Source of the DNA: Flavobacterium araucananum
GTDB taxonomy: Bacteria > Bacteroidota > Bacteroidia > Flavobacteriales > Flavobacteriaceae
NCBI RefSeq assembly: GCF_002222055.1
Contig: NZ_MUGS01000040.1
Location: 1-64,000 of the forward strand
Direction of reading: 5' to 3'
Length of the DNA stretch: 64,000 bases
Shown: piece after piece, positions 25,246 to 34,137 of the stretch
Layout of the letters: each line of letters starts with the position of its first letter
Position numbering within the stretch: the first letter of the stretch is position 1
Notes under the pieces: generated by a model
The model's database searches: none
What the model saw: only the letters and a program-made list of their open reading frames with translations
Told to the model about the DNA's origin: nothing
Made by a program: the position numbers and the translations under genes

Positions 25246-25650
25246 CTAATCTAAATCCGGTTTTCTCCTTGATTGCTTTCTTTCAGAAATATTCTTTTTG
25301 TCTTTGATTCGTTTTCTAATTACAGATTTTGGAATCTTAGTTGCTTTACGAACTTTAGGCACAAACAATCCTTTTTTAATAATTTCCAGAAAACGTTTTA
25401 CAACAATATCTTTATTTTTAAGCTGACTTCTATCTTCATCACAATTTAAAATCAGGATATTTTCTGTTGTTAGACGAGACGAAATATTTGTCAACAAAAG
25501 CAATTTCTCTTCATCAGACAAAGCCTGCGAAGTATTCAAATCAAAGGTCAAAACTACTTTCGACGAGACTTTATTCACATTTTGTCCACCTGCACCACTA
25601 CTTCTAACGGCTTTAAAACTTAACTCTGTTATAATTTTTTCTATATCCAT
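25246..25650 (-). CDS. arfB: Alternative ribosome-rescue factor ArfB
   Basis: A 134-residue class I release-factor-like peptidyl-tRNA hydrolase. The GGQ motif is at residues 21-23 in SSGAGGQNVNKV. The C-terminus is a basic tail rich in Lys and Arg, which enters the mRNA channel of stalled ribosomes in ArfB. It starts at the last base of the upstream fusion gene (one-base overlap), so the two are translationally coupled. Confidence 0.95.
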   Translation of the reverse strand: MDIEKIITELSFKAVRSSGAGGQNVNKVSSKVVLTFDLNTSQALSDEEKLLLLTNISSRLTTENILILNCDEDRSQLKNKDIVVKRFLEIIKKGLFVPKVRKATKIPKSVIRKRIKDKKNISERKQSRRKPDLD

Positions 25651-27764
25651 TATTGTGGTTGATGTGCTGCTTTTAATAAATCGTTGACTGTTTTTACCGG
25701 ATTAAAAGTTATCAATGGTACTGCCACAAAAATGGTCAGCCAATTGGCCATAGCACCATTCCATAATCCGGGTAATTCGTAGCTTTTAACTATTTTTCCG
25801 TCGACACTTTTTTCAACAATAAAACCTGCTTTTTGATCTACAAATTTTAATAAATCAAACTTTTCATTTTTATAATTTTTTATTCCGCAAACTAAATCAA
25901 CCGGATTAAAGTGAGTTGCTTCGGCCAAAATTTCCTGTTGCTTTTTATTGGTCAAATCAACTTGCGACGTTTCTACAATTTGCAATGAAACAGCTCCTTT
26001 ATCATTCATTACCCAAAACGGCCCGCCACCAGGTTCTCCTTCATTTTTTACCATTCCGCAAACCCTGATTGGTCTGTCTAGTAAATCTTTAATCTTATTT
26101 ACTTTATTTTCGAAAGTAAATTTATTAAAGTCACTACTCATTTCAATATTTAGCTTCTGCAATAAAAAATCACGAATTTCTTCGATATTATTTTCTTTTA
26201 TTTCCTGCTTTTCAATAGCTGTTAAATAATCAAAAACTTTTTGCTGTGTTTCAATTAAAACACCGGCTAATGCTTTTTTATACAATGCAATTTTATCAAT
26301 ATGATTTTGAATTACATTATCAATGTTTTTCATAAAAATAACATCCGCATCAAGCTCATTTAGATTCTCGATTAATGCTCCGTGCCCCCCGGGTCTAAAA
26401 ACCAGATCATTGTTTTTATCCCTAATAGGACTATTTTTAATGTCTACACAAATAGAATCTGTGCTTTTGTTTTGATAGGAATAAGCAATATTAATCTCAA
26501 TACCGCATTCTTTCTCTACTTTTTCTTTAAGAACACCAACTTCATTTTCAAACAAATATTGATGTGCTTCTGAAACTGTAAAATGCAGATTAGAAATTTG
26601 ATTTGCTGTTGCATAATGTGCACATTCATTCAAATGTTCTTCGATTGGATTTGCTATATGGGTTTTATATTGATGAAATGGCAATACTGCTTTTGGCTTA
26701 TTTGCAAAATCAAAATAATCAGAAGCCAATAACATTTTTATAAAATAATAATTTTTGTAATCCCTGTCTAAAGTTTCAAAATCAGGATAAATCTCCTTAA
26801 GCTTTTCATCTAAAGTTTTAAAGAAAGGAAACTTATCCATTGCAACAATAAAAATAGACAAGTCACTGTCTTTTTTTCTATTGACGTAGGCGTTTATAGT
26901 TTCTTTTTTAAGATCAAAATCATTCAAAAAAGCACTTAAAAACTTAAACATTCTACTTGCAGCTCCAGATGCCGGAACAAACTTTTTTAGTTTTAATTTT
27001 TCTTTTTGAAAATCAAAAAAAGCAGCTTTTTCTTCAAATTCAGCTTCACACAAACTTAAAATTCCGTTATTAATGGTTGCCGGACTAATTAAGTTACTTT
27101 TTACAATTCCGTTTTTAAAAACTTCCAACTGTTTCAGTATTTTATCAAAAGAAATCCCGTGATTATAAATCTGAACAAAATCTGCTGATGAAATACCGTG
27201 CTGTTTTGCAATCGACAAATTGTCTATAATTGCAATGGCAGTAGCCAAACGACTTTTTTTATTACCGGAAAGTGTTATAAAGGGCTTTTTTGCTTCTATC
27301 AGGGTTTGTTTAAATACTAAAAAAGCAGATTCTCTTCCGTCAGGAGTATCTCTAATGTCATCTTTTTCCCAAGGAACATCAATATCGGTAAGAAAAAATA
27401 AATCGTATTCATGTTCTAATGCGGCTTCTTTTAAAAGCGGATCACTGAAACCGTAATACATCTCAGAAAAAACTTTGGTAACCATTAAATTAGTGTCAGA
27501 AAACAAATATTTCTTTGCTGACAATAGCTTTTTATTTTCTAGTGCAACTTGTCCGTATGCAATAGGCAACATATCATCTGCAACACAAATATGTTGATTC
27601 TCTTCCCATTTTTCCTGCAAATAATCACGTGCAAATTCAGGAACCCATTCGGTTTCATAATATTCTGCAAGTTGTTTTGCCAATGTGGTTTTACCTGTAC
27701 TTTCAGGACCAAATAAAGCAATTTTTATGATAGCTGTTTTTTGCTGTCTAAGATTTTTCTCCAT
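25650..27764 (-). CDS. NadR-like P-loop kinase fused to DUF4301
   Basis: A 704-residue two-part protein. Residues 13-183 form a P-loop kinase of the NadR/AAA_28 type (GPESTGKTT at 19-27, EFARDYLQEKW, DTNLMVTKVFSEMYYG, TDIDVPWEKDDIRD). NadR phosphorylates nicotinamide riboside, but the substrate here is unknown. From about residue 190 the protein is DUF4301 (FVPASGAASRMFKFL, FRPGGHGALIENLN). I place the start at the ATG at 27764; the open frame runs 50 codons further into the transporter gene but that part looks like out-of-frame transporter sequence. The start overlaps the transporter by 40 bp. The context suggests vitamin salvage. Confidence 0.85.
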   Translation of the reverse strand: MEKNLRQQKTAIIKIALFGPESTGKTTLAKQLAEYYETEWVPEFARDYLQEKWEENQHICVADDMLPIAYGQVALENKKLLSAKKYLFSDTNLMVTKVFSEMYYGFSDPLLKEAALEHEYDLFFLTDIDVPWEKDDIRDTPDGRESAFLVFKQTLIEAKKPFITLSGNKKSRLATAIAIIDNLSIAKQHGISSADFVQIYNHGISFDKILKQLEVFKNGIVKSNLISPATINNGILSLCEAEFEEKAAFFDFQKEKLKLKKFVPASGAASRMFKFLSAFLNDFDLKKETINAYVNRKKDSDLSIFIVAMDKFPFFKTLDEKLKEIYPDFETLDRDYKNYYFIKMLLASDYFDFANKPKAVLPFHQYKTHIANPIEEHLNECAHYATANQISNLHFTVSEAHQYLFENEVGVLKEKVEKECGIEINIAYSYQNKSTDSICVDIKNSPIRDKNNDLVFRPGGHGALIENLNELDADVIFMKNIDNVIQNHIDKIALYKKALAGVLIETQQKVFDYLTAIEKQEIKENNIEEIRDFLLQKLNIEMSSDFNKFTFENKVNKIKDLLDRPIRVCGMVKNEGEPGGGPFWVMNDKGAVSLQIVETSQVDLTNKKQQEILAEATHFNPVDLVCGIKNYKNEKFDLLKFVDQKAGFIVEKSVDGKIVKSYELPGLWNGAMANWLTIFVAVPLITFNPVKTVNDLLKAAHQPQ

Positions 27765-28348
27765 TCTAAATAAGCTGAAATAGCCAAAATTGTAAAAATT
27801 AAATATTGAAGTGACAACATCCCTAAGCCGCGATAAGCATAAAGAGGTACTACAATAATGTCGCCAATGATCCAAAGCGTCCAGTTTTCGATCTTTTTTC
27901 TGGCCATATACCACATTCCTGCAAAAAATATTCCTGATGAAATCATGTCGACATAATTATCCGGATTTATTTTATAATCAAAATATTTATAAATCCCGAA
28001 AACTACGAAAACAGTTACAAAGAAAAGCAAAATTCCGATTATTTTTTCATTAAAGTTAGTTCGTGTAATAGGCATATTATCTTCAGCGGTTCCTCCTTTT
28101 GCCCAAACATACCAACCATAAATACTCATGATCGAGAAATATCCATTAATAATCATATCTCCAATATAACCGGCAATATATAATAGATATACGGAGATTA
28201 CTGTGGCAATTAGTCCTGTTGGATATACCCAGATATTTTCTTTTTTAGCAAACCAAACGCTTAAAATTCCACAAACAAAAACTAAAAACTCTAAAGCAAT
28301 ATGCCATAAAGGAGCATTTTTGTAACTCTCAAGAAAAAAATCTATCAT
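27725..28348 (-). CDS. PnuC-type vitamin transporter (PnuT candidate)
   Basis: A 207-residue membrane protein of the PnuC family with about seven hydrophobic segments. The typical aromatic motif SIYGWYVWAKGG is near residue 73. PnuC proteins import nicotinamide riboside; PnuT relatives import thiamin. The neighbouring TPP-controlled receptor favours thiamin, whereas the NadR-like kinase next door favours nicotinamide riboside. Sequence alone cannot decide. The gene overlaps the kinase-fusion gene. Confidence 0.88.
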   Translation of the reverse strand: MIDFFLESYKNAPLWHIALEFLVFVCGILSVWFAKKENIWVYPTGLIATVISVYLLYIAGYIGDMIINGYFSIMSIYGWYVWAKGGTAEDNMPITRTNFNEKIIGILLFFVTVFVVFGIYKYFDYKINPDNYVDMISSGIFFAGMWYMARKKIENWTLWIIGDIIVVPLYAYRGLGMLSLQYLIFTILAISAYLEWRKILDSKKQLS

Positions 28349-28378
28349 TGGGGGGGTTGTTTTAGGTTTGTTCCTGTT

Positions 28379-29107
28379 TTATGATTCAAAAAAATGACTG
28401 TCGTTCTCAAAAGCAGTTCCAATAACGACCAGATCTGCACCTGCATTGTAGGCATTTTGAATTCCGTGCAAATCTACAATTCCTCCTCCAACAATAATAG
28501 GAATATTAATATTTTGAGCAATTAACTGTATCATTTCCAACGGAACTGATTTTTTTGCTCCACTTCCTGCCTCTAGATAAATTAATTTATTGCCTAACAT
28601 TTCTCCTGCTTGCGCAGTTGCAAGAACGAGATCAAAATTTTCTCTATTTAATGGTTTTGTTTTACTTACTCGCGCAACAGCAGTTTCGTTGCCGCTTTCG
28701 ATCAAAATATAACCGGTTGAAATCACTTCAAGATTTGTTTTTTTAAGAATTGGCGCTGCCTGAACCTGATATTCTATTAGGTAATCCGGATTTCGACCAG
28801 ACAATAAGGACAAGAACAAAATAGCATCGGCCTGAGGCGAAATCTGCGACGGATTTCCCGGAAATATCACAACGGGCAAATTTGTTTTTTGTTTTAATGC
28901 TGCAATTAAATCTTCTAAGATCGTAGATTCGACAATACTTCCTCCCACAAAAATATGTGTTGCCGGAGATTGATTTATTTTAGCTAATAAATGATCTAAA
29001 TTTTCCCAAGCAATTTTATCAGGATCCAAAAGTATGGCGAGTAATTTTTGTCCATTACTTTTTGCTTCCAAAATTTGTTGGCATATATTGGGTATTTTCT
29101 GTCTCAT
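28379..29107 (-). CDS. Geranylgeranylglyceryl phosphate synthase family protein
   Basis: A 242-residue TIM-barrel prenyltransferase of the GGGPS/PcrB family. It joins a prenyl diphosphate to glycerol-1-phosphate in archaea; some Bacteroidota carry bona fide GGGPS enzymes. Motifs: LLDPDKIAWENL at the start, FVGGSIVE, VIFPGNPSQI, YLEAGSGAK and the phosphate loop IIVGGGIVDLHG with VIGTAFEN. It lies 30 bp upstream of the PnuC gene on the same strand, so it may be first in that operon. Its lipid product in bacteria is uncertain. Confidence 0.92.
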   Translation of the reverse strand: MRQKIPNICQQILEAKSNGQKLLAILLDPDKIAWENLDHLLAKINQSPATHIFVGGSIVESTILEDLIAALKQKTNLPVVIFPGNPSQISPQADAILFLSLLSGRNPDYLIEYQVQAAPILKKTNLEVISTGYILIESGNETAVARVSKTKPLNRENFDLVLATAQAGEMLGNKLIYLEAGSGAKKSVPLEMIQLIAQNINIPIIVGGGIVDLHGIQNAYNAGADLVVIGTAFENDSHFFES

Positions 29108-29160
29108 AATGGGCGTAAAAGTAAAAGTTTTTTAATGTAGAAGAACTATTTTGAATGAAT

Positions 29161-29168
29161 TATATTTG
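29161..29168 (+). promoter_or_regulatory. -7 element of the Crp/Fnr regulator gene
   Basis: TATATTTG fits the consensus and puts the start near 29172. The longer reading frame opens with a GTG at 29168 inside this element, so the ATG at 29189 is the more likely start. Confidence 0.45.
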
Positions 29169-29188
29169 TGTTATCGTTAAACAAAATT

Positions 29189-29785
29189 ATGATTGCAATT
29201 GATCTCTTAGAAAAATATGGCGCTCTGAAAAAATCTTTCGACAAAAATGAAATTATATTTGAAGAAGGAAATCTACCTACGCATTATTACCAAATTGTTT
29301 CCGGTGAGATAAAAATGAGTAATTATAATGATGATGGTCGCGAATTTATTCAGGGTATCTTTTACAAAAATCAATCTTTTGGTGAACCTCCTTTATTCCT
29401 GAATCAAAATTATCCTGCTAACGCCATTGCTGTTGAAGACTCAGAAGTTCTTTTTATCTCTAAAAGCAGCTTTATGAAATTGCTGGAAGAAAATGCAAAT
29501 GTCAGCATCAAAATAATCGAGAATTTAGCACAACGCTTGTATTATAAATCGGTTATGGCGGCAGAAATGTCTACGCAAGAACCTGAACATCGTATTTTAA
29601 AGCTAATGGATCACGGAATTGCCTATTTTAATTTTAAGAAAGAGGATAACGGCTATCTCATCAATTTTACGAGACAACAAATTGGGGATTTGACCGGTTT
29701 ACGGGTAGAAACCGTGATAAGAACTATTAAGGCTCTGGAAAAAAAGGGCGTTCTTAAGATTATAAACAGAAAAGTATACCGATAA
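29189..29785 (+). CDS. Crp/Fnr family transcriptional regulator
   Basis: A 198-residue regulator with an N-terminal cyclic-nucleotide-binding-like beta roll (residues about 15-110, FEEGNLPTHYYQIVSGEIKM) and a C-terminal winged helix (FTRQQIGDLTGLRVETVIRTIKAL, about 150-175). It has no N-terminal cysteine cluster, so it is not an oxygen-sensing Fnr of the E. coli kind. The cAMP pocket residues are not clearly present. A 22-bp palindrome typical of this family lies 12 bp after its stop codon, upstream of the next gene, its likely target. Confidence 0.93.
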   Translation: MIAIDLLEKYGALKKSFDKNEIIFEEGNLPTHYYQIVSGEIKMSNYNDDGREFIQGIFYKNQSFGEPPLFLNQNYPANAIAVEDSEVLFISKSSFMKLLEENANVSIKIIENLAQRLYYKSVMAAEMSTQEPEHRILKLMDHGIAYFNFKKEDNGYLINFTRQQIGDLTGLRVETVIRTIKALEKKGVLKIINRKVYR

Positions 29786-29796
29786 AAAAGTTCATG

Positions 29797-29845
29797 TTTT
29801 ATGATTTTAGTCATAAAATGGAGCAGTATAGTGCCTGTACCTTTG
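29797..29845 (+). promoter_or_regulatory. Crp/Fnr-type operator and promoter
   Basis: TTTTATGA, six bases, TCATAAAA (29797-29818) is a perfect 22-bp palindrome of Crp/Fnr length. A -7 element TACCTTTG follows at 29838-29845. If the start is four bases beyond it (about 29849), the palindrome centre lies near -41.5, the place of a class II activator site. No -33 TTG is present, consistent with an activator-dependent promoter. Confidence 0.65.
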
Positions 29846-29866
29846 TAGTATAAAAATCACAATATC

Positions 29867-30154
29867 ATGACACTATATCAAACAACATTCGAAAATTTTA
29901 ATAAAAATTATATGGGTTCTGCTGCAATGGCTGTAATTGCCCAAAGCTGCTTAGGTGGCGCAGCTGCAATGTATATTCTTTCTCACGGAACCTCTATTGC
30001 TCAAATGATACAATTGGGTATTATTGTTTTGGCTTGTGTTTTTGCCAACACTTCAATTTTAGCACAAATGAAACACAAAGTGGTTTTTAACCTTATTATT
30101 TTAAGTGCTTTATTAAGTGTCTTTTTTATATTTCTCAATAGTTTTGTACTATGA
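29867..30154 (+). CDS. Small membrane protein, likely Crp/Fnr target
   Basis: A 95-residue protein with three predicted membrane helices (about residues 15-36, 44-62 and 70-93). The first helix contains MGSAAMAVIAQSCLGGAAAMY, rich in small residues and with one Cys, suggesting tight helix packing. No known domain is recognised. The ATG at 29867 follows the promoter by about 20 nt. Its only visible regulatory neighbour is the Crp/Fnr gene upstream. Confidence 0.75.
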   Translation: MTLYQTTFENFNKNYMGSAAMAVIAQSCLGGAAAMYILSHGTSIAQMIQLGIIVLACVFANTSILAQMKHKVVFNLIILSALLSVFFIFLNSFVL

Positions 30155-30227
30155 AAAAACAAATAGAAAATAGAGCTGATATTTCTTTTTTTTACTGAAA
30201 ACCGCCACTGAAAACTGTGACTACAAA

Positions 30228-30890
30228 CTACTTCTCAAAAGCATAAACCAAAGTAAAGTTTTGTCCTGAAGCACTTGACTTAATTTCTTTATAGTGCACA
30301 TTAAAATCTACTACCAAATCATTAAAATGCAGACTAGCCTGAGTCTGATTTTTGTCTAACGAAAAAGCATCTACTCTAATATGATCTTTAAAACTGATTC
30401 CTTTTTCGTTTCTAATTTTAAAAATAGCTTCTTTTGCTCCCCAGATTACGGTAAGTTCTCTGATATAATTGGCTATATTTTGAGTCCCCAAATGTTGGGA
30501 TAAATAACTGTTTTCTGTATCTACAAATTTATCCGCAATTCGAAGAATTTTTTCACGCTGCAATTCCATGTCGATTCCTACGGTTTCGTCACTAATGATA
30601 ATGGCTGCAAAATCATGCGAATGTGTGATCGATATATGGTTGTGACAATTAAAATAAGGTTTTCCAAATTCGTCATAATGCATTTCATGGTCTGTAAAAC
30701 CCATTTCCTGTATTAACATACGAACGCTCAAAAAAGCACGCTGGTGCATTTCTGACTTCATACCTATTAGGCGAAGCTGCGTTTTTTCTTTTAAAACAAC
30801 CTTGCTCAATAACTCCTCAAAAGATTCCGTTATGTGCCAGACTAAGATTTTGGTTGTTTCGTTGAATTGTATGGTTTGAAATAAAGGCAT
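30228..30890 (-). CDS. 4'-phosphopantetheinyl transferase superfamily protein
   Basis: A 220-residue Sfp-like transferase that moves phosphopantetheine from CoA to carrier proteins. The magnesium and CoA motifs are visible: SITHSHDFAA, ETVGIDMELQ and VIWGAKEAIFKIRNEKG. It is of the longer Sfp type, not the short AcpS type. No polyketide or peptide synthetase is nearby, so the carrier protein is encoded elsewhere. The 3' gap holds an ACTGAAAAC-type repeat. Confidence 0.9.
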   Translation of the reverse strand: MPLFQTIQFNETTKILVWHITESFEELLSKVVLKEKTQLRLIGMKSEMHQRAFLSVRMLIQEMGFTDHEMHYDEFGKPYFNCHNHISITHSHDFAAIIISDETVGIDMELQREKILRIADKFVDTENSYLSQHLGTQNIANYIRELTVIWGAKEAIFKIRNEKGISFKDHIRVDAFSLDKNQTQASLHFNDLVVDFNVHYKEIKSSASGQNFTLVYAFEK

Positions 30891-31047
30891 GCTTTTTTAA
30901 TTATGAATTATGAGCTTTAAGTTATGAATTATTTTTGTGATCTGAAAATTGAATTTGTAATTTAATATCAGTTTTTTAAATTGTATTTGATTATACCAAA
31001 AAACATTTTACTTTTTTTAATATAATCAAATTTTCAAATCTTTACGT

Positions 31048-31848
31048 TTATAACATTTCGGCTAATTTCACAATTAACCAGGCTAACGGAATAAAAATAA
31101 ACTGTCCTAAAATGGTCCCGAAAATTCGTGCAATTATAACAAAAATCAGGTGCCTTCTAAAAAACGATTCGGTTACAGAACCATCTATCACTTTATCTGT
31201 TAAAGTTGCATGATAAGGCTCAATAAATAACATCATCCCTATCGACCCCAAACTAACTGCTACACCACTCATGGACAATGATGTAGTTCTTAAATTTGGA
31301 TTTAAATAGCCCGCATATAAGCACGACAACACACTTACTGTAATAAAAGCGTATACAACAACATTAAGCAATACTAATTCTATATATATATCTTTAAATT
31401 TATTTAATCTGTCAAAATTAGATTTCTTTGGTATGGTAAAACTATTTTTAAAATGAATAACTGTAGATAAACTAAAAGACTTCATTATTACCACAAAAAC
31501 TGAGCGATTATTATATAATGCATTTACCCCTTTTTCCATAAATCTATGAATTGTTGGAACAAATAAACCACCCAAAATGCCTCCAATTGTGGCAGAAAAA
31601 ATAATACATCTAAAGATAGAAAGATCTGGTGAATTTCCAAGATTGATATTATTTTCGATCGTTTTTGTTAACAAAGGCGCCTGTATTGTATTTGAAAATT
31701 GTGATATGATAATTATTATATTAAAAATAGAAGCAGAGGAGGCAATTCTTCTGGTCCTTGTTCCAACAATCTTAGCTGATAAACTAATAATTCCTATAAA
31801 ATGAATTATCAAAGTAAGTATACAGACTATTAAAATATTGACTGTCAT
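31048..31848 (-). CDS. Amj-like lipid II flippase family protein
   Basis: A 266-residue membrane protein resembling the Amj (YdaH, DUF2837) flippase of Bacillus: LIIHFIGIISLSAKIVGTRTRRIA near the N-terminus, then FSNTIQAPLLTKTIE, and several long hydrophobic segments. Amj moves the lipid-linked peptidoglycan precursor across the membrane and can replace MurJ. Here it is last in an operon with a glycosyltransferase and a PIG-L-like protein, so it might flip a lipid-linked glycan other than lipid II. Confidence 0.8.
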   Translation of the reverse strand: MTVNILIVCILTLIIHFIGIISLSAKIVGTRTRRIASSASIFNIIIIISQFSNTIQAPLLTKTIENNINLGNSPDLSIFRCIIFSATIGGILGGLFVPTIHRFMEKGVNALYNNRSVFVVIMKSFSLSTVIHFKNSFTIPKKSNFDRLNKFKDIYIELVLLNVVVYAFITVSVLSCLYAGYLNPNLRTTSLSMSGVAVSLGSIGMMLFIEPYHATLTDKVIDGSVTESFFRRHLIFVIIARIFGTILGQFIFIPLAWLIVKLAEML

Positions 31849-31868
31849 ATTATTTCTTGCATTATTAA

Positions 31869-32966
31869 TTATATAAATAAAAGAAGTCTAGTATTAATTT
31901 TTAAATAATATTTTAGAAAAGCATACAGCTTAGGAAGCCTTGATTTTAAACGAAGCTTGGTTAAAATTACAATTGTAGACTTATATATAAATATGTATTG
32001 CAAAAATGAAGAATGATATTTTCCTTTTATTTGGTTTTTAAAATCTATTATCACAGTTGAATATATTTTTTCCAAATGAGAAACAACCAAAAGAAAATTA
32101 GACTCCCTAATAATATATTCAGAAATTTTAATTGTCTCGAACGAATCATATTTATTAATCTCTGCAATCAGATTTTTTTTTGTTGGGACATTTGTCATAA
32201 GTTTCATTCCAAAATTAAAATCTCTAAAGTGTTTCATATTAGAACTGGTAACCATACCTCCTAATCCTCTAAAATCACAAACAATTACAGCTGCTCCAGT
32301 TGCCATAGCTTCTATTGCCGCTTTTGCTTTCGCAAACACCAAGTCATATTTATGAAGTATTTTTTCAGGCTCCAGACAAATATTACCACTTGAATAACCT
32401 ATAATTTCAACTTCAACTCCAAGATCTGTACAAGCCTCTTTTATTTGGGGATAAATATTGTTATCATTCAAATAATTAGAAAAAACCAATGCTTTTTTTG
32501 GTTGTTTATTAATTTGTTCTTTCAATCGAAATCGATATGTATTTACCCAATTATAGACAATTTCTATATCTTCTTCTTTAAAATTATTTTCTAAACAATA
32601 TCGTTCTTTGCAATTATAATCAACGGCAATATATCTAAGAATGTTCTTATGTTGGTATGGATTATCAAATACAGAAGTTCTATCATGAATAAAATAAACT
32701 ACAGGAGTAAATTTGAAAAATTTTATTGCTTTAAGCGCGGTAATATTATGATGTGCATGAATAATATCTGGTGTCAGCTTTAATTTTTTTAGATTGTTAG
32801 TAACATTAATTCCTTTTTCAATCAACTCTTGCGATAAATCACCCATTCTTAATGTAAAAATTTCTACTAAGTTGCCTCTGTTGATAAGTTCAATTGCTAA
32901 TTCTTTTACATATGTCTCTGTTCCGGTGTATTCAGCAATATGAATATTTGTAATTAATACATTCAT
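31869..32966 (-). CDS. Glycosyltransferase, GT4-like
   Basis: A 365-residue GT-B fold glycosyltransferase. The N-terminal half starts MNVLITNIHIAEYTGTETYV with the donor/acceptor glycine region and has DIIHAHHNITALKA. The C-terminal half has KYDLVFAKAKAAIEAMATGAAV, where the conserved EAMATG segment marks the nucleotide-sugar site. It starts exactly after the stop codon of the PIG-L-like gene (TAA then ATG) and is 20 bp from the flippase gene. Sugar and acceptor are unknown. Confidence 0.85.
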   Translation of the reverse strand: MNVLITNIHIAEYTGTETYVKELAIELINRGNLVEIFTLRMGDLSQELIEKGINVTNNLKKLKLTPDIIHAHHNITALKAIKFFKFTPVVYFIHDRTSVFDNPYQHKNILRYIAVDYNCKERYCLENNFKEEDIEIVYNWVNTYRFRLKEQINKQPKKALVFSNYLNDNNIYPQIKEACTDLGVEVEIIGYSSGNICLEPEKILHKYDLVFAKAKAAIEAMATGAAVIVCDFRGLGGMVTSSNMKHFRDFNFGMKLMTNVPTKKNLIAEINKYDSFETIKISEYIIRESNFLLVVSHLEKIYSTVIIDFKNQIKGKYHSSFLQYIFIYKSTIVILTKLRLKSRLPKLYAFLKYYLKINTRLLLFI

Positions 32967-33746
32967 TTACAAGAAATTAATATTATTACCCAAACACAAT
33001 TCAGCAATAGGCTTAATATGTTTTTCAAAAGTTATAACAGTAGAGTAAGCTCCCTCCTTCACTCTTTTCTCTCCAAATTGTTCATAGTAAGGTTTTGAAG
33101 TGTTCCAATTTGAAATTTGATTAAGATCTGATACTTTTCCAAATGATTCCCATAAAAAAACTTCTTTTCCATATTTATTAACAGCCGTTTCAACTTCATA
33201 TTTTAACTCCGGATAATTCATTGCCGCCTCCATTTTCATATAAAACTCTTCATCAGAAAGCCTCAAAGACAGTCCTCCTGCGTTATCATCAATTGAAATA
33301 TTATTTGGCGCGGAATCTAACACAAAATCATAATTTAAAATTGCTTTTGAACTATCATCCGAAGATATCGCAGAAAGAATTCCATTGATCAAATACCTGC
33401 AAATGTCATGAGTCGGATTAAATCCTTCCAAAGCATCACCTACAATTACATCATAATTGTTTTTAATAATGATATTCTTTAGACTATCCATATATATTGA
33501 GATTTCAGATAAATCTTGTTCTAAAACTATATTATATAATTCTTTATCTGTAAATACTTTTATAGAATCTTGAAATTTGGCACCTATTGAATCTAATAAT
33601 TTTATAGATTGATGAATTCTTGAAGCATTACTTGATCCTGAGCCATCAGTTAAAATAAATACATCAGGTTTGTATTTTTTTATATATGTATATGCTCTCA
33701 GTTCATGCCCAGGATGACCAATTATTAATGCCGTCTTTTTTTCCAT
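32967..33746 (-). CDS. PIG-L/LmbE-like protein with altered active site
   Basis: A 259-residue protein with the PIG-L (N-acetylglucosaminyl deacetylase) pattern. The usual HPDDE motif reads HPGHE (residues 10-14), and the C-terminal metal His motif is GFNPTHDICR. By analogy to MshB, the catalytic base Asp is replaced by Gly and the zinc-binding Asp by His. Metal binding might persist, but normal deacetylation is doubtful. It is first in the operon with the glycosyltransferase and Amj-like protein. Family assignment is moderate. Confidence 0.65.
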   Translation of the reverse strand: MEKKTALIIGHPGHELRAYTYIKKYKPDVFILTDGSGSSNASRIHQSIKLLDSIGAKFQDSIKVFTDKELYNIVLEQDLSEISIYMDSLKNIIIKNNYDVIVGDALEGFNPTHDICRYLINGILSAISSDDSSKAILNYDFVLDSAPNNISIDDNAGGLSLRLSDEEFYMKMEAAMNYPELKYEVETAVNKYGKEVFLWESFGKVSDLNQISNWNTSKPYYEQFGEKRVKEGAYSTVITFEKHIKPIAELCLGNNINFL

Positions 33747-34137
33747 ATTTTTTTAGAAATTGTTAAATCGATGATTTAATTTATAGTGCAAGATAATAAT
33801 TACAGAATACTTTTTAATTTTTTTTAAAATACCAGAATAACTTCTTTTCATCAAAAAACCATAACAATAAAGTCCAAATCACCAAAAAGATGTGCAATGA
33901 TTTATTAAAAACAAAAGATTTATATAAGACAAAAATAGATTACAAAAATTCTAATTTATAAACTGACCGAATTAAAAAGGATTGCATCAAAAAGAAGATT
34001 AACTTCTAAAAGCTATGTTTAACTAATATTCTAAAGATTAAGAAATTAAACATTTCACAAATCTGAAAGAAAGTAGTCTAAATTAAAAACCTATTCCGTA
34101 AATTTGCAAAAATTTTACAATTACAAATATACTATAA
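33747..34137. other. Intergenic region with the ahcY promoter element
   Basis: A 391-bp AT-rich gap between the divergent PIG-L-like and ahcY genes. TAAATTTG at 34099-34106 fits a -7 element for ahcY with a 28-nt leader. No -33 TTG, riboswitch, tRNA or coding signal was found. A promoter for the minus-strand operon must lie here but I see no good match. Confidence 0.4.

Noticed and set aside
27765..27914. 50-codon N-terminal extension of the kinase-DUF4301 gene
   Set aside because: It overlaps the PnuC gene in another frame and is not like the kinase family; the ATG at 27764 fits the domain start.
33747..34137. SAM or SAH riboswitch before ahcY
   Set aside because: The leader after the -7 element is only about 28 nt and shows no aptamer motifs.
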